From Atrichornis clamosus (lineage: Eukaryota > Chordata > Aves > Passeriformes > Menuridae), in NCBI GenBank assembly GCA_013400975.1, contig WBMZ01002991.1:267608-331607 (forward strand): a stretch of DNA of 64,000 nt. The letters are read 5' to 3'. Of the stretch, positions 11,800-25,000 are shown piece after piece; the stretch's first letter is position 1, and each line of letters starts with the position of its first letter. A program made the translations under genes and the position numbers. The notes under the pieces are model-generated. The model ran no database searches. It was not told the origin of the DNA and saw only the letters and a program-made list of their open reading frames with translations.

Positions 11800-12370
11800 T
11801 ATTGAGTTTGCATGGCAAGGGTTTTGGCAGCAAGGGGGCTACAGGGGTGGTTCTATGAGAAGCTGCCAGAAGCTTCCCCTATGTCCAGTGGAGCCAATGC
11901 CAGCTGGCTCCAAGACGGATACATTGCCCAAGGCCGAGCCCATCAGCAACAGTGGTAGTGCCTCTGGGATAACAGATTTAAGGAGGGGGAAAAGTTACTG
12001 CACAGGAAGCAATTGCAGCCAAGAGAGGAGTGAGACTGTGTGAGAGCAAAACCCCACAGGCACCAAGGTCAGTGCAGAAGGAGAGGCAGGAGGTCCTCCA
12101 GGTGCTGGAGCAGGTTCCCCTGCAGCCCTTGGTGCAGGCCATGGTGAGGCAGCTGTGCTCCTGCAGCCCATGGAGGTCCATGGCAGAGCAGAGATACACC
12201 TGCAGCCCGTGGAGAACCACATGCTGAAGCAGGTGGATGCCTGAAGGAGGCTGTTACCCCATGGGAAGCTGGCACTGGAGCAGGCTCCTGGCAGCACCTG
12301 TGAACCCATGAAGACAGGAGCCCACTCTGGAGCTGGTTTGCTGACAGGAATTGTGCCCCTATGGACCTGT
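11800..12370 (+). mobile_element. GC-rich interspersed repeat, probably 5' region of an avian CR1 LINE
   Basis: A compact GC-rich block in AT-rich intron, with imperfect internal repetition of units such as ctgcagccc(a/g)tggag and ggagcagg(t/c) every few tens of bases. The wording agrees with a GC-rich sequence I recall as recurring in bird genomes, which I associate with CR1 5' ends, but I cannot confirm the family. Frames up to 128 codons on the minus strand here are repeat artefacts. Confidence 0.45.
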
Positions 12371-14694
12371 ATTATGGACACATTGTGTGATACATCTCAC
12401 TTCAAATGTCTAAAACTCAGACATCCGTATCTGCTTGTCATCCTAGACTTTCTTTACAGTCAGTGGAGAGGAACAGGCACTCCTACAGCAAAAGAATTTT
12501 GACTTCACTGTCACATCTTCTCCAGCATGAGATGCACTGACCTGTGGAATAGCCTTTTTGATTCCACTATTCATAAACAGTACTGAGGGCAATTAGCTTA
12601 GTCTGAAACATTGTCCAGCTGCCTAGGCAGACATATCCCACACTGAGTTAAATCTGAGAGTGAAATTAAGAATTCCTTTGGTCTTTGGGAATGAAGGACT
12701 CATATGAAATGCACATGAATACATGCGGGCATGGAGAGACTTGTGGCCATGTTACCCTTAAACTGAGTAGATCATATCCTGTTATAACTGTAGTCAATGC
12801 AGGCTTCAGAATCAGAACCAGAAGTTGATTAAATGCTCCTCAGTTTGCCTGCACTGAACTCTAAACTGGTGTTCAGTAGTGATACACTGCTATCATGACC
12901 TAGGCCGCTTGTTTTAAAAATGGTCCAGATATCTCGGCTGTGTATGTATACCTTTAAGTGCAATTTGCACAAAGGTATGGCAATAAAATCAGAATCCTGT
13001 CAAGTCTTACACGAACACCCCACCATGACTGCACAGCTGTGAAAACATTAGGCTAAGGAATAAACTAGTAAAAGGTAAAACTATGAAAAGATTATCTGAA
13101 ACAATTTGCCAGTGTTTTTATGCTCCATAAATCTACTTGTAAAAGCTTTGTCTGAAAAACCATGAAAATAATATCCCTTGAAAATGTAAGCACTGTTCAG
13201 GCAAGGATGTGGAGAACACTGCTAAATGCTTGCTTTGCTTTTTTTTAAGTTACATGCCACTTCCTGGTGAAGTATTATTGGAGCTGTGTGAAAAACTCTT
13301 TCCTGCATAAATCCTTTCACTGCTGTTAAATGAAGCCTAATCAGAGTCAGCTCCCCAATGTCAGTGGTTTATTCATGGCTGATAGCCTGACTCATCAACT
13401 CTCCTGTTGAAGGCTGGTTTTACAAAGAAGGCTTTTACTTGAAAAGAGGAAGGGAAGAAAATTCTAACAATTTCATCCCGGGGATTAGTAACCATCTTTG
13501 AAATGGCACCGCACCCAGTATTTTCTTTTAGGAAATACTCTGGCTCAGGAAAGACTGTATCACAGGGGCTGATCTAACATCTAAGAAAGAAAAAGACTGA
13601 CTTGTGAGTTAGTTTTCTTGTAGGCTTATTTTGGGGAAACAAAAATGTTTAAATGTAGATACATTTTAAGTGCCTTGTATAGGTACGAACACTAATATAC
13701 TTTTTTAAAAACAATGTTCTGCTGCAGGAAGGCTACTGAACACTCACATCCCAAAGAATAAAGCTGTGGAATGCAGGTAATTCTATTGCTTCTATGACCA
13801 CAGCTGTGATACTATATTTGTGTCACAGAACTGTACAGTCTTTAACAGAAAGAAGAACAAGACCTGTACGTCAGTCAATATTAAATGAAACTGCAGTTTT
13901 TACAGAGGTTTTGGTAGGTGGTTTGGCAGCGTAAGATTTTCTGGGAAGTGATTCTCCATCAGACCAGTTTGTACTAATGAAATAGAAACAACTTTTTTTG
14001 TCCACCTTCACAGTTGTTTGAACACCTTCATCAGTCATGGTCAGATCACTCTTTTCTTTGTTCTGGTAGAAGGGTGAAGGCAGCTAGTCGCTTGTGGTTT
14101 TACAGAGCTGTTGCTTAAATTTTTTTAGCACAGGCATGATGAGATCTCTCTCAGTAGTTCTAGCTGTGAATGAGTATCCCACGCTTTCATTTAGTAAACT
14201 AAAGCAAGCAAGACAGCTTTTTTAGCCACCTTAATCCCTCATGAACTATTAAATACAGAAACTAGCATGCCTTAGGGGTGTCAGCTTCTGTTCTAAACTA
14301 AGGATTCTCAGAATGCTGACAGATGCTCTGTCAGGAGACTCTAATATTGATGGTATTTAAACCATGTTTAAACCAGTAAGTAGCAAGGTGTCAGAGAAGC
14401 AAGAGGGCAAAATTGGAGAGGACAACATTACATAAGAACTGGTCCCATGTGGTTCAAAAACAAGCTTTTTTGCTTTTGTTTTTGTCAACAAATGTGTATC
14501 TGTCACTATAGGAGGGCTCCAACTTTGTGGACATGGAGTTTGATAGCAGTTGATTTTTACAAGCATCATATATATGTGCATAGGCTGCGGCTGGCTGTGG
14601 TTCAGATTTTCCACTATGCATTTTATCATTATCCAAATACCTCTGAAGCTACTAAGCAAAACATTCTCTAAAAAACTACCTTTATTGCTATTTT

Positions 14695-14743
14695 TATTAT
14701 TATTACTACTACTACTACTACTACTACTATTACTATTATTATT
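14695..14743. repeat. (TAC/TAT)n trinucleotide microsatellite
   Basis: About 16 tandem trinucleotides: att units, then a run of act, then tat/att units. It lies in intron 4. It explains the poly-Ser/Asn, poly-Leu and poly-Val frames seen across it on both strands, which are not genes. Confidence 0.9.
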
Positions 14744-15574
14744 GCTACAAAGTGACAACGAGTTTTCAATTTAGATTTTTTTTCATCTGGAAAAAAACCA
14801 TTCCAGTAGAAAATTATCAACAAGCTGTAATAACATATACATATACAAAAAATACACCAGAGCACTGATGCGAATTAAGTGTCTGAGCCTTGAAATGAGA
14901 GTAGGTTGGTAAATGTATTGAAATTTATCTTCTGGAGCAATCTGCAGGAAAAAAGACCTTCAGTAATTACCAGTTAAAAGAAGGGCTGATAATATGCCAT
15001 CATGAAGAAAAATTCTGATGATTTTGATCTCAAACTCTTCCTTCCTGTCTGCCTCCTCCAATATTTTCTCCTACTTTCCTGTCTCATATGCACTGTTGTT
15101 TAGTCACTGCTTTTGCTGGCTCTGCATATACAGCACAAGGCCAGCTCCTCTGGCTAATCAAAAGGTCAAAGGGCAGGTACAAAAACATTTAGCAATTCAT
15201 TAGTTAACATACTTTTTTTTTTCCTCCAGAGCCCACAGTAATCTTATTTGAGACTAGCAGGTACTTGCCACTACACTCCTTTCATACAAGCCAATAAGGA
15301 GTGTTTAGGAAAAACTTTCATCTGCAGATCATTTCAAGCAGCAACTCAATACCCTTAGGGGACTTGTTTTTTCCTTTAAGGAATCAGCTCTATATCCTTT
15401 CAAAGCCTCTGTGTATGATAACAGTTGAGCTAAAGCCTAAGAAAGGTAAGACCTAGCTATTTTTCTTTCACAGGAACACATTCATTTTTTTCCATCTTGG
15501 TATATGATATGTTCCGCACAATACATAAGTGTGGGGGGAAAATAAGCAAAAAAGTTTTGGCAAGGCATACTCAC

Positions 15575-16195
15575 CACAACTCAAATTGTTTTCTGCTTTC
15601 AGTGCTGAAGTTGGAATACTCCAGAATTCATTTTCCCAGTCTACAATGTTTCCTTTCACATCGCAGCTGAGGTTGGCCAGTATTTGCGCATTCATGGTGA
15701 AATTCCAGAGGCGGAAGTTGTAAATGTCCCCATTTAGAGAGCTCACTTCATTGCTGTTAGAGCCCAGCACCAGCCTCCCATTTCCAGGGATAACTTTGCC
15801 AAAGATCCCTGGACAGTACACTATATGATAGGTGCTTTTGGCATATACACCTATAGTGCCCGAGAAGCTATCCCATACAACACAGAGCTGTTGAAAGGTT
15901 CCCGTGAAAAACTCTGCATTTCGGGGCAATGCATTCTCAAGGATGCACTGTGTGCCTGAGATAGACAGAAAATGGCCTTTTGTGGTCTTGCCGAAGCTGA
16001 AGAATTCTGTCAACAATGCATCAGTGTAGGAGAAAACCTTCCAGTCGTCGTTGTCATCGCTGTTGCCCTTGGTTGCTTCAAAGCACAGGGTAAACTGGCT
16101 CAGCTCTGGCACTGCGACTGTCTCTGCCACAGACACAGCTTCGATGTCGGGAACCTGGGGAATGATGACTTTCTGATTCCTCAGAGACACAGCGA
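15575..16195 (-). CDS. ADGRG6: ADGRG6 pentraxin (LamG-like) domain exon
   Basis: The acceptor is ttggttctag|TC and the donor TGTG|gtgagt. The exon is 621 nt (207 codons), phase 1 to 1. The translation starts [15 protein letters not shown] and ends KAENNLSC. Pentraxin/LamG hallmarks are visible: FTLCFEATK near the start, [11 protein letters not shown] in the middle, and [14 protein letters not shown] then [18 protein letters not shown] towards the end. It is collinear with the human ADGRG6 pentraxin domain, most strongly in the second half. Sequons include WNFTM, ANLSC and NNLSC. The domain is extracellular and lies after CUB. The ADGRG6 N-terminal region is known to bind extracellular matrix ligands such as collagen IV and laminin-211 and is needed for Schwann-cell myelination and heart and ear development. 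The first codon, Ile (A|TC), is Val in human as I recall it. Confidence 0.97.
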
Positions 16196-19100
16196 CTAGA
16201 ACCAAGAGCAGATAAGTAAATTAACAACAACGACAACAAAATCATCATATAGAAATACAGGCAGACTGGCAGCAGGGGTTAAAGTAACCTTCATTAAATC
16301 AAACATTCATCAGGTGTTTTTTATCACTGTAATATACCAATAGAACACACCAAGGGGAATTTGACTTGGGAGTGCACTCATCTGAAAATATGCAGAGATC
16401 CTTTCAGTGGCACAGAGAACTGCGTGACACACAGTTAACAACCCCCCAAGTTGCATTAAGAGCAATATTAAGACATATTACCTACAGATTTCCAACTCTG
16501 CTGCAGCTCATTTTATAAAAATTACTACTCATACATCTAGTAAGGATACATTAGGCAATGGAATAAACCAGTTATTTGAAAAACACAGTGTGACTTGCTT
16601 TTAAGATATATTCTTTTAATTACTTGTCTGGATGACTGCATTACACCAGTGAAGTTCTAGACTTCCTTCTCTTACATATTGCAACAGAAGAAAGCCCCCA
16701 TTACGTTCCTTGGCAAACTGAAGCCTTTTGTTCCTGAATTCAACTAATGGGTTTCTGCACAGCATTAGGCATCTTCTCATTTTGTCCCCAGCAGCTTTCT
16801 TCTGGTTGAATACTGCAATCGCGTGTTCATGAATATTTATATCCAAGTTGTTCACTGTATGCTAACAGTTGGGTCAGCAGTTTTGGATTTTGCACAAGTA
16901 TCTAGAAATTGCTAGTCCTCCTGAAAATTATATATTGCTATAAGGGTATTTAGGCATGGGCAGAATTGCTCTGACTCTAATTGTTATTAAGTATTCTCAC
17001 TTGCATGGACAAAATGGCAGTCACCAAATGTGAAAAAAAGGTATCACATGACATATACTTCTTCTCTGGGAGTATATTAATGACAATTCTGTTCACCGTA
17101 TTTTGGAGAACATTATTTTTCAAAATAAAATGCCAATATGCTCAGTTTTATTGTCACCTTTTATATCAGCAAAATTATGCTAGCAAATTTCTCCACAGAA
17201 AGAAATTTATGCTGGAAGTGTAAACTGAAGCACCTGAAGAATGACTGCCACAGTCTCCTCTGGGATTTTTCAGGGATGTCACAACACTTGCACTAATTGC
17301 TATACCTATTCTCTTCTCAGAATGAAAGAAAACCCTTTCAAATACGAGATGGTGAGATGTGAGGGAAGGGGGACTGTCACGCCATACTCAGGGAAAGACA
17401 TATGTGGTATAAAGATTTCTGCTGCCTGTGGTACTGCAACTTCCCTTTGGCAGCTGCTTGCGAAGACTCTGAGCTCCAAACTACCGTATGTGGATATACA
17501 CAAGGACATAATTTGACCAATATATTACACAGAAAAATAATATAAAGCATTGCATATTATCTGCCAACCCAGCAACTGCATAATGGGAGGGAAGAGAGAA
17601 AAATACTGGGCTTTTATAGTTACTGGATTTACTTCATGGATTTATTTTTCTTCCCAAGGGAAAAAGCATGTTGTAACGATTTTATAGATAGAAAATGCGT
17701 TCAACTCTCCATTGAAAACAGGGGCATTTTTTAGTGGGTTAATTATACTGTAACCTCCATTACGCAACATGGAAAGTGTTCCAGAAGAATAAGGATTCAG
17801 GACTAGAAAAAGAAGGAAGCTTATTCATGTGAGCACTATCCAGCCTCTCTTAGGGTGGTCAGGAAAGTTATGGACCACCTGGTCACATTTAAACACTGTA
17901 GAAAGAGAAACAGATAAACGGGAAGCACGTTGCTCCCATGCTGAAGAAGTCTACTCAATTTCTCTGTATTCATCTGATAGATTTAACCACTGGCACTTTC
18001 CCCATACACTGAAAGGACAAAACTGACAAGTATTTTGTCCACCTGGAGAAAACAGAATCCTGCCATCAATATTAACTGCAAATCTCTTTCCCAATTGCTG
18101 TTGCACAGTCAGTCATCACACTGATGAATTTCACATGTTAGTATTGGAAACTGGTTATTCTCTGAGGAAGAATATACACATACTCTTGGAATACTCATCC
18201 AGGTGTTTAGACTACTTTCAGAATGATGTTAAATTGTCTATATTAGGAAGACCCTGAGATTAGCTCAGTTGGTTAGACTGTGGTGCTAATAATGTCAAGG
18301 TTGTGGGTTTGATTGCTGTATAGGCCATTCACTTCAGAGCTGGACTTGATGATCCTTCTGGGTCCCTTCCAACTCAGACTTGTCTGTGATAACTGGATTA
18401 CAATTGACATGGGGTTTTTGGACACGTTTTCTCATGAAGAACATACAGATATCTACCTTACTTGCATCTGTCTCACTTTTCATACACCCCTTTACACACA
18501 AGAAAGCCAGGAGTTCCTAGACTCTATTTTACAATCCCTTGCAGGGAACACTGGTCTCCTGCCAGCTGATGGGTTTTTCAGTATGGTTTGGTGCTTGATT
18601 AGTACTTTCTGCTGTTTCTAGCTTCCCTGCTTTCATCTCCACTGTCACTGATGCTGGAAGAAATGTGTCAAACTTTAATGTGTCTGCAAGTGTCTACATA
18701 CCAAGTACCTGTTTGAGAGCAATTTGTTACTACCTCAGTGAAATGTGCTTGTAATCTGGGCTACTGTCATACTGCTTAACTGTATGCTAACTTTTCATAA
18801 CATTATCTCAAGCATTTCTGTACTAACAGAGGTCTGTTGGCTCTCCTTCCTCCCCTTTTGGTGACAGAGTGACTCCTACTTACTAATGGAGATGTTACTT
18901 ATGCAGTTAAGTGTTACTAGAAATGATTTACCATGCCAGCTTTTCAGCTGGTATAAATTGACATAATTCCCCTAAGACTGGCAAAACTGCATTCGTTTAC
19001 TGCAGCTGAGGACATGGCCCATCCATCTGCTGTTGGTGTGTTGCAGGAGGTGACAAGCAGGAAACAACATTTGTGTGGGTGGCCAACTTGCTATGGATAA

Positions 19101-21692
19101 CAGGATGTACTCTGCAAAACTCAGTTTGAAACTGCTCTTACATAAAACTGAGCAGTCACACAAATGCTGTGCTATTCCCAACTTAATTCCCTCCCACAAC
19201 TCACTTAGTCTCTTCTGTTTGTCTTTCTGCAGATGTATTTAGTCTTGTGTGCCTAGTGCATATTAGGATGTATATACCATTAATGTCTTTTTAAAATGAC
19301 ATTTTTAGATAGCAAATTGCTGTGTGTCTTTGAATGGCCTTTTACTTTCCAACTTTGCATTACTTTGTGAAACTCCAAATTGAACAAACTAATTATTTTT
19401 ATTATTTACATGGTCATTTCTGAAAGATGGAAGAAAACACAACACCATTCCCCCACATTCTGGAAGAAATTAATGAATTTGCTTGGGTACCATGTTTGTG
19501 GTATTTAACAACTGTCAGCTTGACGAAGAAGCTTTGAAACTTCATATGAAGTGAGGGGGTGTGCAATCTTTCTGATGGCTTTGGGAACTCTCTGCAAGGA
19601 TAGGAGAGCACAGTACTGACATCTGCCACGTGGATGTGTTGCCATTTCAGGGTGTGCGCACACTGATGACCTACTGTCCACATGCTTTTATAACTTGAAA
19701 GAAAAGCAGTACATTATAATCCCTTTTCCATGACCCTTCTCTGTATCCACTTCCAGGTTAAATGGTACAACAATCTTTGTCTGTAACTATCCTGTGAAAC
19801 TAACACAAGTAGAATATAGTTGCAATTTGCCCTAGAAGAATGCAGCCAGCTCTCTCAGCACCCACAGTCGAAATCAGATGTCAGGTGAAAGTTACAGATT
19901 TGAAGAATGAAAACAAATGAAAGGGGGTCTCATCCTAGGTGCTTAGCAGCAAGCCTTAACACAGAACTTCTGAACTAATATATACATGAAACATTGTAAA
20001 TCACTTGTCAAGGTCTCCCATACTTTTACTCACACTGGGGAATAGCCTTCTTTTTCAAAATAAAAGGATCTCTTCCGAGATTATTTAACTTTGATGGTGC
20101 TATCCATGAGCATAAAGTACTATTCAATTTGGCATGGAGGTAATATTTTTGCTTTCATAAAAACCCATTACCTGTAGGTATATATACACAAAGGGTTCTC
20201 TGCCTATGCTTGAGGACCTTTCCTCTCCTCTTCATTAAACACAGCTGTGGACAACATTACATCTTTCAATTCCAATTGTGTCCCTTACAGTGATACTTAA
20301 AGCTTAAAATATTAAAGAGGAATAAATAAATTATTTTGCATAATCTGACTGCATATAATTTTTTATCATTCACTTGATTTTAAAATGTCTTATAATACAA
20401 GAAGACCACTGCTGTTTTCAAATAGAGAAACCTTTCAGAAAATTTGCCATGACTTTCAGAAGCAAACAGGCGCTCCTAGAATTATTATTACTACATTTGT
20501 TTTGTCAGCATGAAAGGACATCAGTAGAAAGAAGCATTTTTAACTCCTCTGTGATGTTACCTTTTTCTTTTCAGAAAACTGCATATAGGTTTTGCTGACA
20601 TAATCATGCCTACTTTTGTCTTATGATTCCTGGGAATTTCTATCTTAATTATTTTAAAATATACGAGAGGTATAATAAATATTTTTTTATATAATCATGA
20701 GGAAGATGTGCTTCTGACTGAAGAGAGAACCGCCAAACCTCCCTGTTCTGTGTTTTTACTGCAGCCAGCCAACCTGCAGAACAAGCGTGCTACAATAATA
20801 CAAATGCTCAATGCAATACAAGTGTTCAGTTGAAGGTGTGTGATCTCTACAAAATGAGTCAACTGAGAGCGTGCAGCTGGACACTGCAACCCTGAAGTGA
20901 ACAGTGAGCCACATATGGGGCCTGTCAGTGACCATCCTAATGCCCTCCCTCCCTTACCTCGCTGCCCTTTTCTGTCATGCAGCTTCTAATTAATGCTTTA
21001 AACAAAAAACCAAACACCAATCAGAAGCTATTTGTATGCTTATCTTCTAGGAAAAAAAGCATGAGTGTCTTTTATTTTTTCCCACGGTTTTAGGCTTTTT
21101 AAAACCCTTAAAACCATTGTTATGTATTTAAGGAAAGGAAAGAAAAGTCAAGGAACTGGAATTAAAGGTAGGCATTTGCAATGTCAGTTCACCCCTGGGA
21201 GTTTGTTCCCAAACTGAGTTCCAGAACTGAGAAGTTCTGCTTTCTGCACAAACTTCTCCCCACCGTTGGACGTTTCATTGGGCCAGAGGTCTGGGCTGAT
21301 CTTTTTTTTTGGTTCAACAAAGTTCCTCTCATGCTTTCCTTTAAGTTTCTGTGTCCCTCTGCAGGTATGCTGACCTGAAGGACAGGCATCCTGCTTTCAA
21401 ATCCTCCAGTATAAATCAGTAGGGAGAGAACTGTTAGGCCTAAAATCTTTGCAAATGAAAAGTTTTTCTAACATACTTCCTGTCATGTCCTAGAATAAAA
21501 TAATTTTCATCCAAAGAAAAATAGATTAGCTAAAAAACCCTACAAGATAACCCTGTAGTCTGTAAACTGTAACGTCCCCCATTCTTTCACTTCTCAGGGA
21601 GGACTGATTCCCTTGAGAAGTGTCATTCTAATCCTTATAGGACATTTCTTTACAACATCTATAAAGAGAGGAAATGCTTTGGGCTTACTTAC
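16196..21692 (-). other. ADGRG6 intron 3
   Basis: Bounded by donor CGAA|gtaagt (21692) and acceptor ttggttctag (16196). AT-rich sequence with one identifiable insertion, the tRNA-Ile-derived SINE at 18249-18391 on the opposite strand. No other feature recognised. Confidence 0.85.
18249..18391 (+). mobile_element. tRNA-Ile-derived SINE with CR1 tail (TguSINE1-like)
   Basis: The left half reads like a decayed tRNA-Ile(AAT): A box tagctcagttgg, anticodon stem-loop gtggtgctaataa, then tcaaggttgtgggtttgat (B box, degraded). The right half, gacttgatgatccttctggg then tcccttccaactcaga and tgtctgtgat, is the classic bird CR1 3' end. A tRNA-Ile head joined to a CR1 tail is the architecture described for TguSINE1 of passerine birds. 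The element sits in intron 3, antisense to ADGRG6. It is not a functional tRNA gene: the acceptor stem and B box are eroded. Confidence 0.8.
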
Positions 21693-22034
21693 TTCGAACA
21701 TAGCTGGCATTAAAACCTTTCTTTTGGATACTGAAGTCGCTTTTAAATGACACAATCATTTCATTTCCAGTGGAATTATAGGATAATCCTTTGGCAGTGA
21801 TGCCACAAAGGTTCATTGGGCTTTCTCCATTGTCTAATGTCAGTGAATCATAAATGCAGCCTGGAGCTTCTTCAATGTCAAAATCGATAAAAGTTAGCTG
21901 TATGATAAATCCATGAGGTGCTCGGATGATCCACCTGCACGCTTGGCTGTTGGGATAGTCACTGGGGAAGCATGGAGAAGTGAAAACTCCAGATGGGTCA
22001 GTTAGCACGATCCTACAGTCATAGCATCCGTGAG
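21693..22034 (-). CDS. ADGRG6: ADGRG6 CUB domain exon
   Basis: The acceptor is ctgtttttattatcag|CT and the donor CGAA|gtaagtaag. The exon is 342 nt (114 codons), phase 1 to 1. The product starts [18 protein letters not shown] and ends NASYVR. It holds the full CUB fold signature: the cysteine pairs, [11 protein letters not shown], the calcium-site-like stretch [14 protein letters not shown], and the late acidic [10 protein letters not shown]. The family knowledge is that Ca2+ bound in this CUB domain holds the ectodomain of ADGRG6 in a closed conformation; the acidic residues expected for this are present. Sequons YNSTG and FNASY are visible. The fit to human ADGRG6 is close along the whole domain. 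Confidence 0.98.
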
Positions 22035-25000
22035 CTGATAATAAAAACAGAGAAAAGCTGGAGGTCAGGCAGAGAGGTACCTTAAGAAGAAAGCAATCAT
22101 CCACACAATAACTAAATGTATTTCTATACAGAAAAACATAAACAGAGATGGGAGGAAGAAAGGCAGAAAAAGGCATTGTTTCTAGTGGGCAAAATGCTGG
22201 AGGAATAGTACAGAAAAAGTATATTTTATGTAAGAAATCCTACAGCAAAAGAACTGAAAATTATATTGTTAAATATAATCTGTGCACACGATATATGTAT
22301 TTGTCATGTACATTGGCCTGATAAAAGAAAAGTGAAAGCAATGTTTCTCAATTCAGAAGGCAAATTCTAAAACTGTAACTTCTATAAAATGTATCATTTA
22401 CATTTTTTGACTGCTGTTCTGATGCTGACTGGAGGCTATCCCAGCAGCTTTATGCCGTGCAATTGTTTCCAGAGGAGTGTCCCTGGAAAGGAGCAGCACA
22501 AGACTTGGGCTGAAGAGCAGCAGGAGCAGCAGTTCCCAAAAGGTTAATCATCTGCATTTCCAGCTAATGCATTCCACATCACCCAGAAGGGTAGCACTGA
22601 GCTACTGGCTTTTGAATCAACAGTAAATTAACGTGTTCTTCCCATGCTGACTCAGCTCCATTGACATACTTGTGGCAGTCAGGCTTTAAGAAATTCTTAT
22701 CCTATTTCTCATACTCCTTTGCTCACCTGCTGTGCTTACCCACGAAAATTTCAAGCCCAGATAGTCCCCAGGGTTGCATTTCTTGTTTGGTTTACATTTG
22801 CTTATTTTTCATGTATTTACTTAGCGTATTATATGATATAATGACCATGCACTGCCTGCTGCTAAAATCTGTAGCAGTTTGCCAAAGCAGCACTGAACAA
22901 AATGGGTGGGAACTGCATATCACTAAGAGATAACCAAAGAAACAAACTGGCACATTTATGCTGAATTACTTTGTAAACATTTTATCAAGCCACAATCCTG
23001 TGTCAAGTACTACAAGTATGGAAAAATATGCACTATTAATTGCCCAAACTAGAAACAACTGAAAAAAGTTGTCAAGTGTCAACTACATATGGAACAGCTA
23101 TAAAACAGGAACAAATGCAACTAATTTCTCCAAAGAGTCCTTGATGTTTCTTTGCACTGCAAGGGTCCTGATATTCTTCAGTCACATTTAGATGGTGTTT
23201 GGCCTAAGCAAATGGACCCTGACCTGTGAAGTGGCATGCCAAAAAAAGCAGCTCACATCTGCAGTTAGAATTGGGAAGTGTATTTTACAGAGTTTTTGTA
23301 ATTTTTATTTGCAAAGCACGAATTCATGTGGCCTGAAAGACATAAAGAGACTATTGGCTGATTGGGCTCTCAGAGCCAAATGCAGGCTTGGTTACACTGG
23401 GAAACCTCAGTGGAATGCTTATTTGTTCAAATGAGAAAAAAAGAATTGTGTGAAAGATTTGCAGGTAGCTTTGGGAAGAACTGGTGCTCCTGGCATTGGA
23501 AAACCTAATCTGTGTGGTACAAACAGAAGCCTCTCCATTCTTAATTTCTCTGCAAATCTTTACAGTCAGAGGACTATGCTCACCTGCACTGCAACCCTGG
23601 TGTTCTATTTATTAACCAGAGAAGGAATATTTCCTTACTGGTATGGTGACTTTAAATCCTGCGGTTGTACAGATGACGGCTTCATCCAGTGGATTTTGCA
23701 CAGATAGGTATCAGTTTTCAGAGAACCACCTGAGATTGAGAGGAGGAGGAAGACAAAAAGCACGCTCTGTGCCACAAGCCACTGCAGGTGGTCTCCTAGT
23801 CCAGGGCGAGTGAGCCTCTACAGGGCAGAGCAGCTGTAAGACAGCTCTGGTTGGAGCTGGAAGGCTCAGTGATCTGAGCTCCTGCCTTCCCTATTACTTG
23901 GATAAGGGCTTACAGGGGCTGAGGACTTGGCAGCACACCTCACTCACTCTCCCACTCACTCCTGCCAGAGAAACAAATGACAGAGCTCTGTGGGCAGCAG
24001 AGAGCTTACCCTGGGCACACAGCTGGACCTGAAGCCAGGGACTAAGTTATTAGGTGATGTAAATACATATACGAACATGGGTGTTAATGTACACTCATTC
24101 ACACATGTTAATGTACATCTAAAGTATTGTAAGGGCATTACAAAATATTGCTGAACCAGAGAAAATATGCTACTTGTCAGTAAAAGTGTATCTCTCTAAT
24201 TGGTAGAATATTACAATCAACCTGAGACTGGAAATGTCAAATTTGTCCATCAGAAAAAACATGTTCCTTGTGTTTATTAATTGTATTGATCATCAACAAC
24301 CAAAACAGGACTCAGCTTTTCTATTTATCTCTCCCCACTATTTATAATTGTTTCTAGGCTGTGTAAAAAAAAGAAGCCAGTACATATTAAAAAAAATACT
24401 TTTATCCCTGCTGTCTGTCACTGTAAATATGAAAACATAAATGTTATTTATGCTATTTAAAAAATAATTTAATCTTTGCAGAAATATAATCTAATTTTAT
24501 TACATCCATATTATTTTGTTGGTTTTACAGAACTAATGCAAAAAAACACCAGCCCCTAAATTTAGGTAGGAAAATAAGTGCTCAAAACTTTGCATACACA
24601 GAAGAAACAGATTTGGTAAGCAAAATGGTTTATTTTTTTTTGAAGTGGGTTGGCTCCATTTTGGCATAGTAGCTATTCTGTCCATGACTGCAATTTGAAG
24701 GAGAAATATCCTGTTTTCATGCAAATGTCCACAGTAGTAAGTAAAAAGAAAAGAAAACAAACAACAAAACTATATATAAACAGAATGGTTTTGAATGGAA
24801 CTTTTTGCACAGCTTCTCATGAGACAGTTATTTTTCTATAAACATCACCTCTTTTACTCATTAAAGAGAAAAATTGCTGTGGCAACCTTAGGCTGTCAGC
24901 CAAGGCTCACAGATATTTTGCAATCCCATTGGCCCAGAGCAGCTCTGAACCGTGAAGAATGAATACCTGTTGCAATACACACCACAAACATTTCTAGAAG

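Larger units (their letters stand above)
10449..15574 (-). other. ADGRG6 intron 4
   Basis: Bounded by donor TGTG|gtgagt (15574) and acceptor cttttaaag (10449). Holds a GC-rich interspersed repeat (about 11800-12370) and a TAC/TAT microsatellite (about 14695-14743); otherwise AT-rich sequence without recognisable content. Confidence 0.85.

Noticed and set aside
14357..14774. Frames with poly-Ser/Asn, poly-Leu or poly-Val runs
   Set aside because: They are translations of the TAC/TAT microsatellite in different frames.
18249..18323. A functional tRNA-Ile gene
   Set aside because: The acceptor stem does not pair, the B box is mutated, and the sequence runs directly into a CR1 tail, so it is a SINE head.
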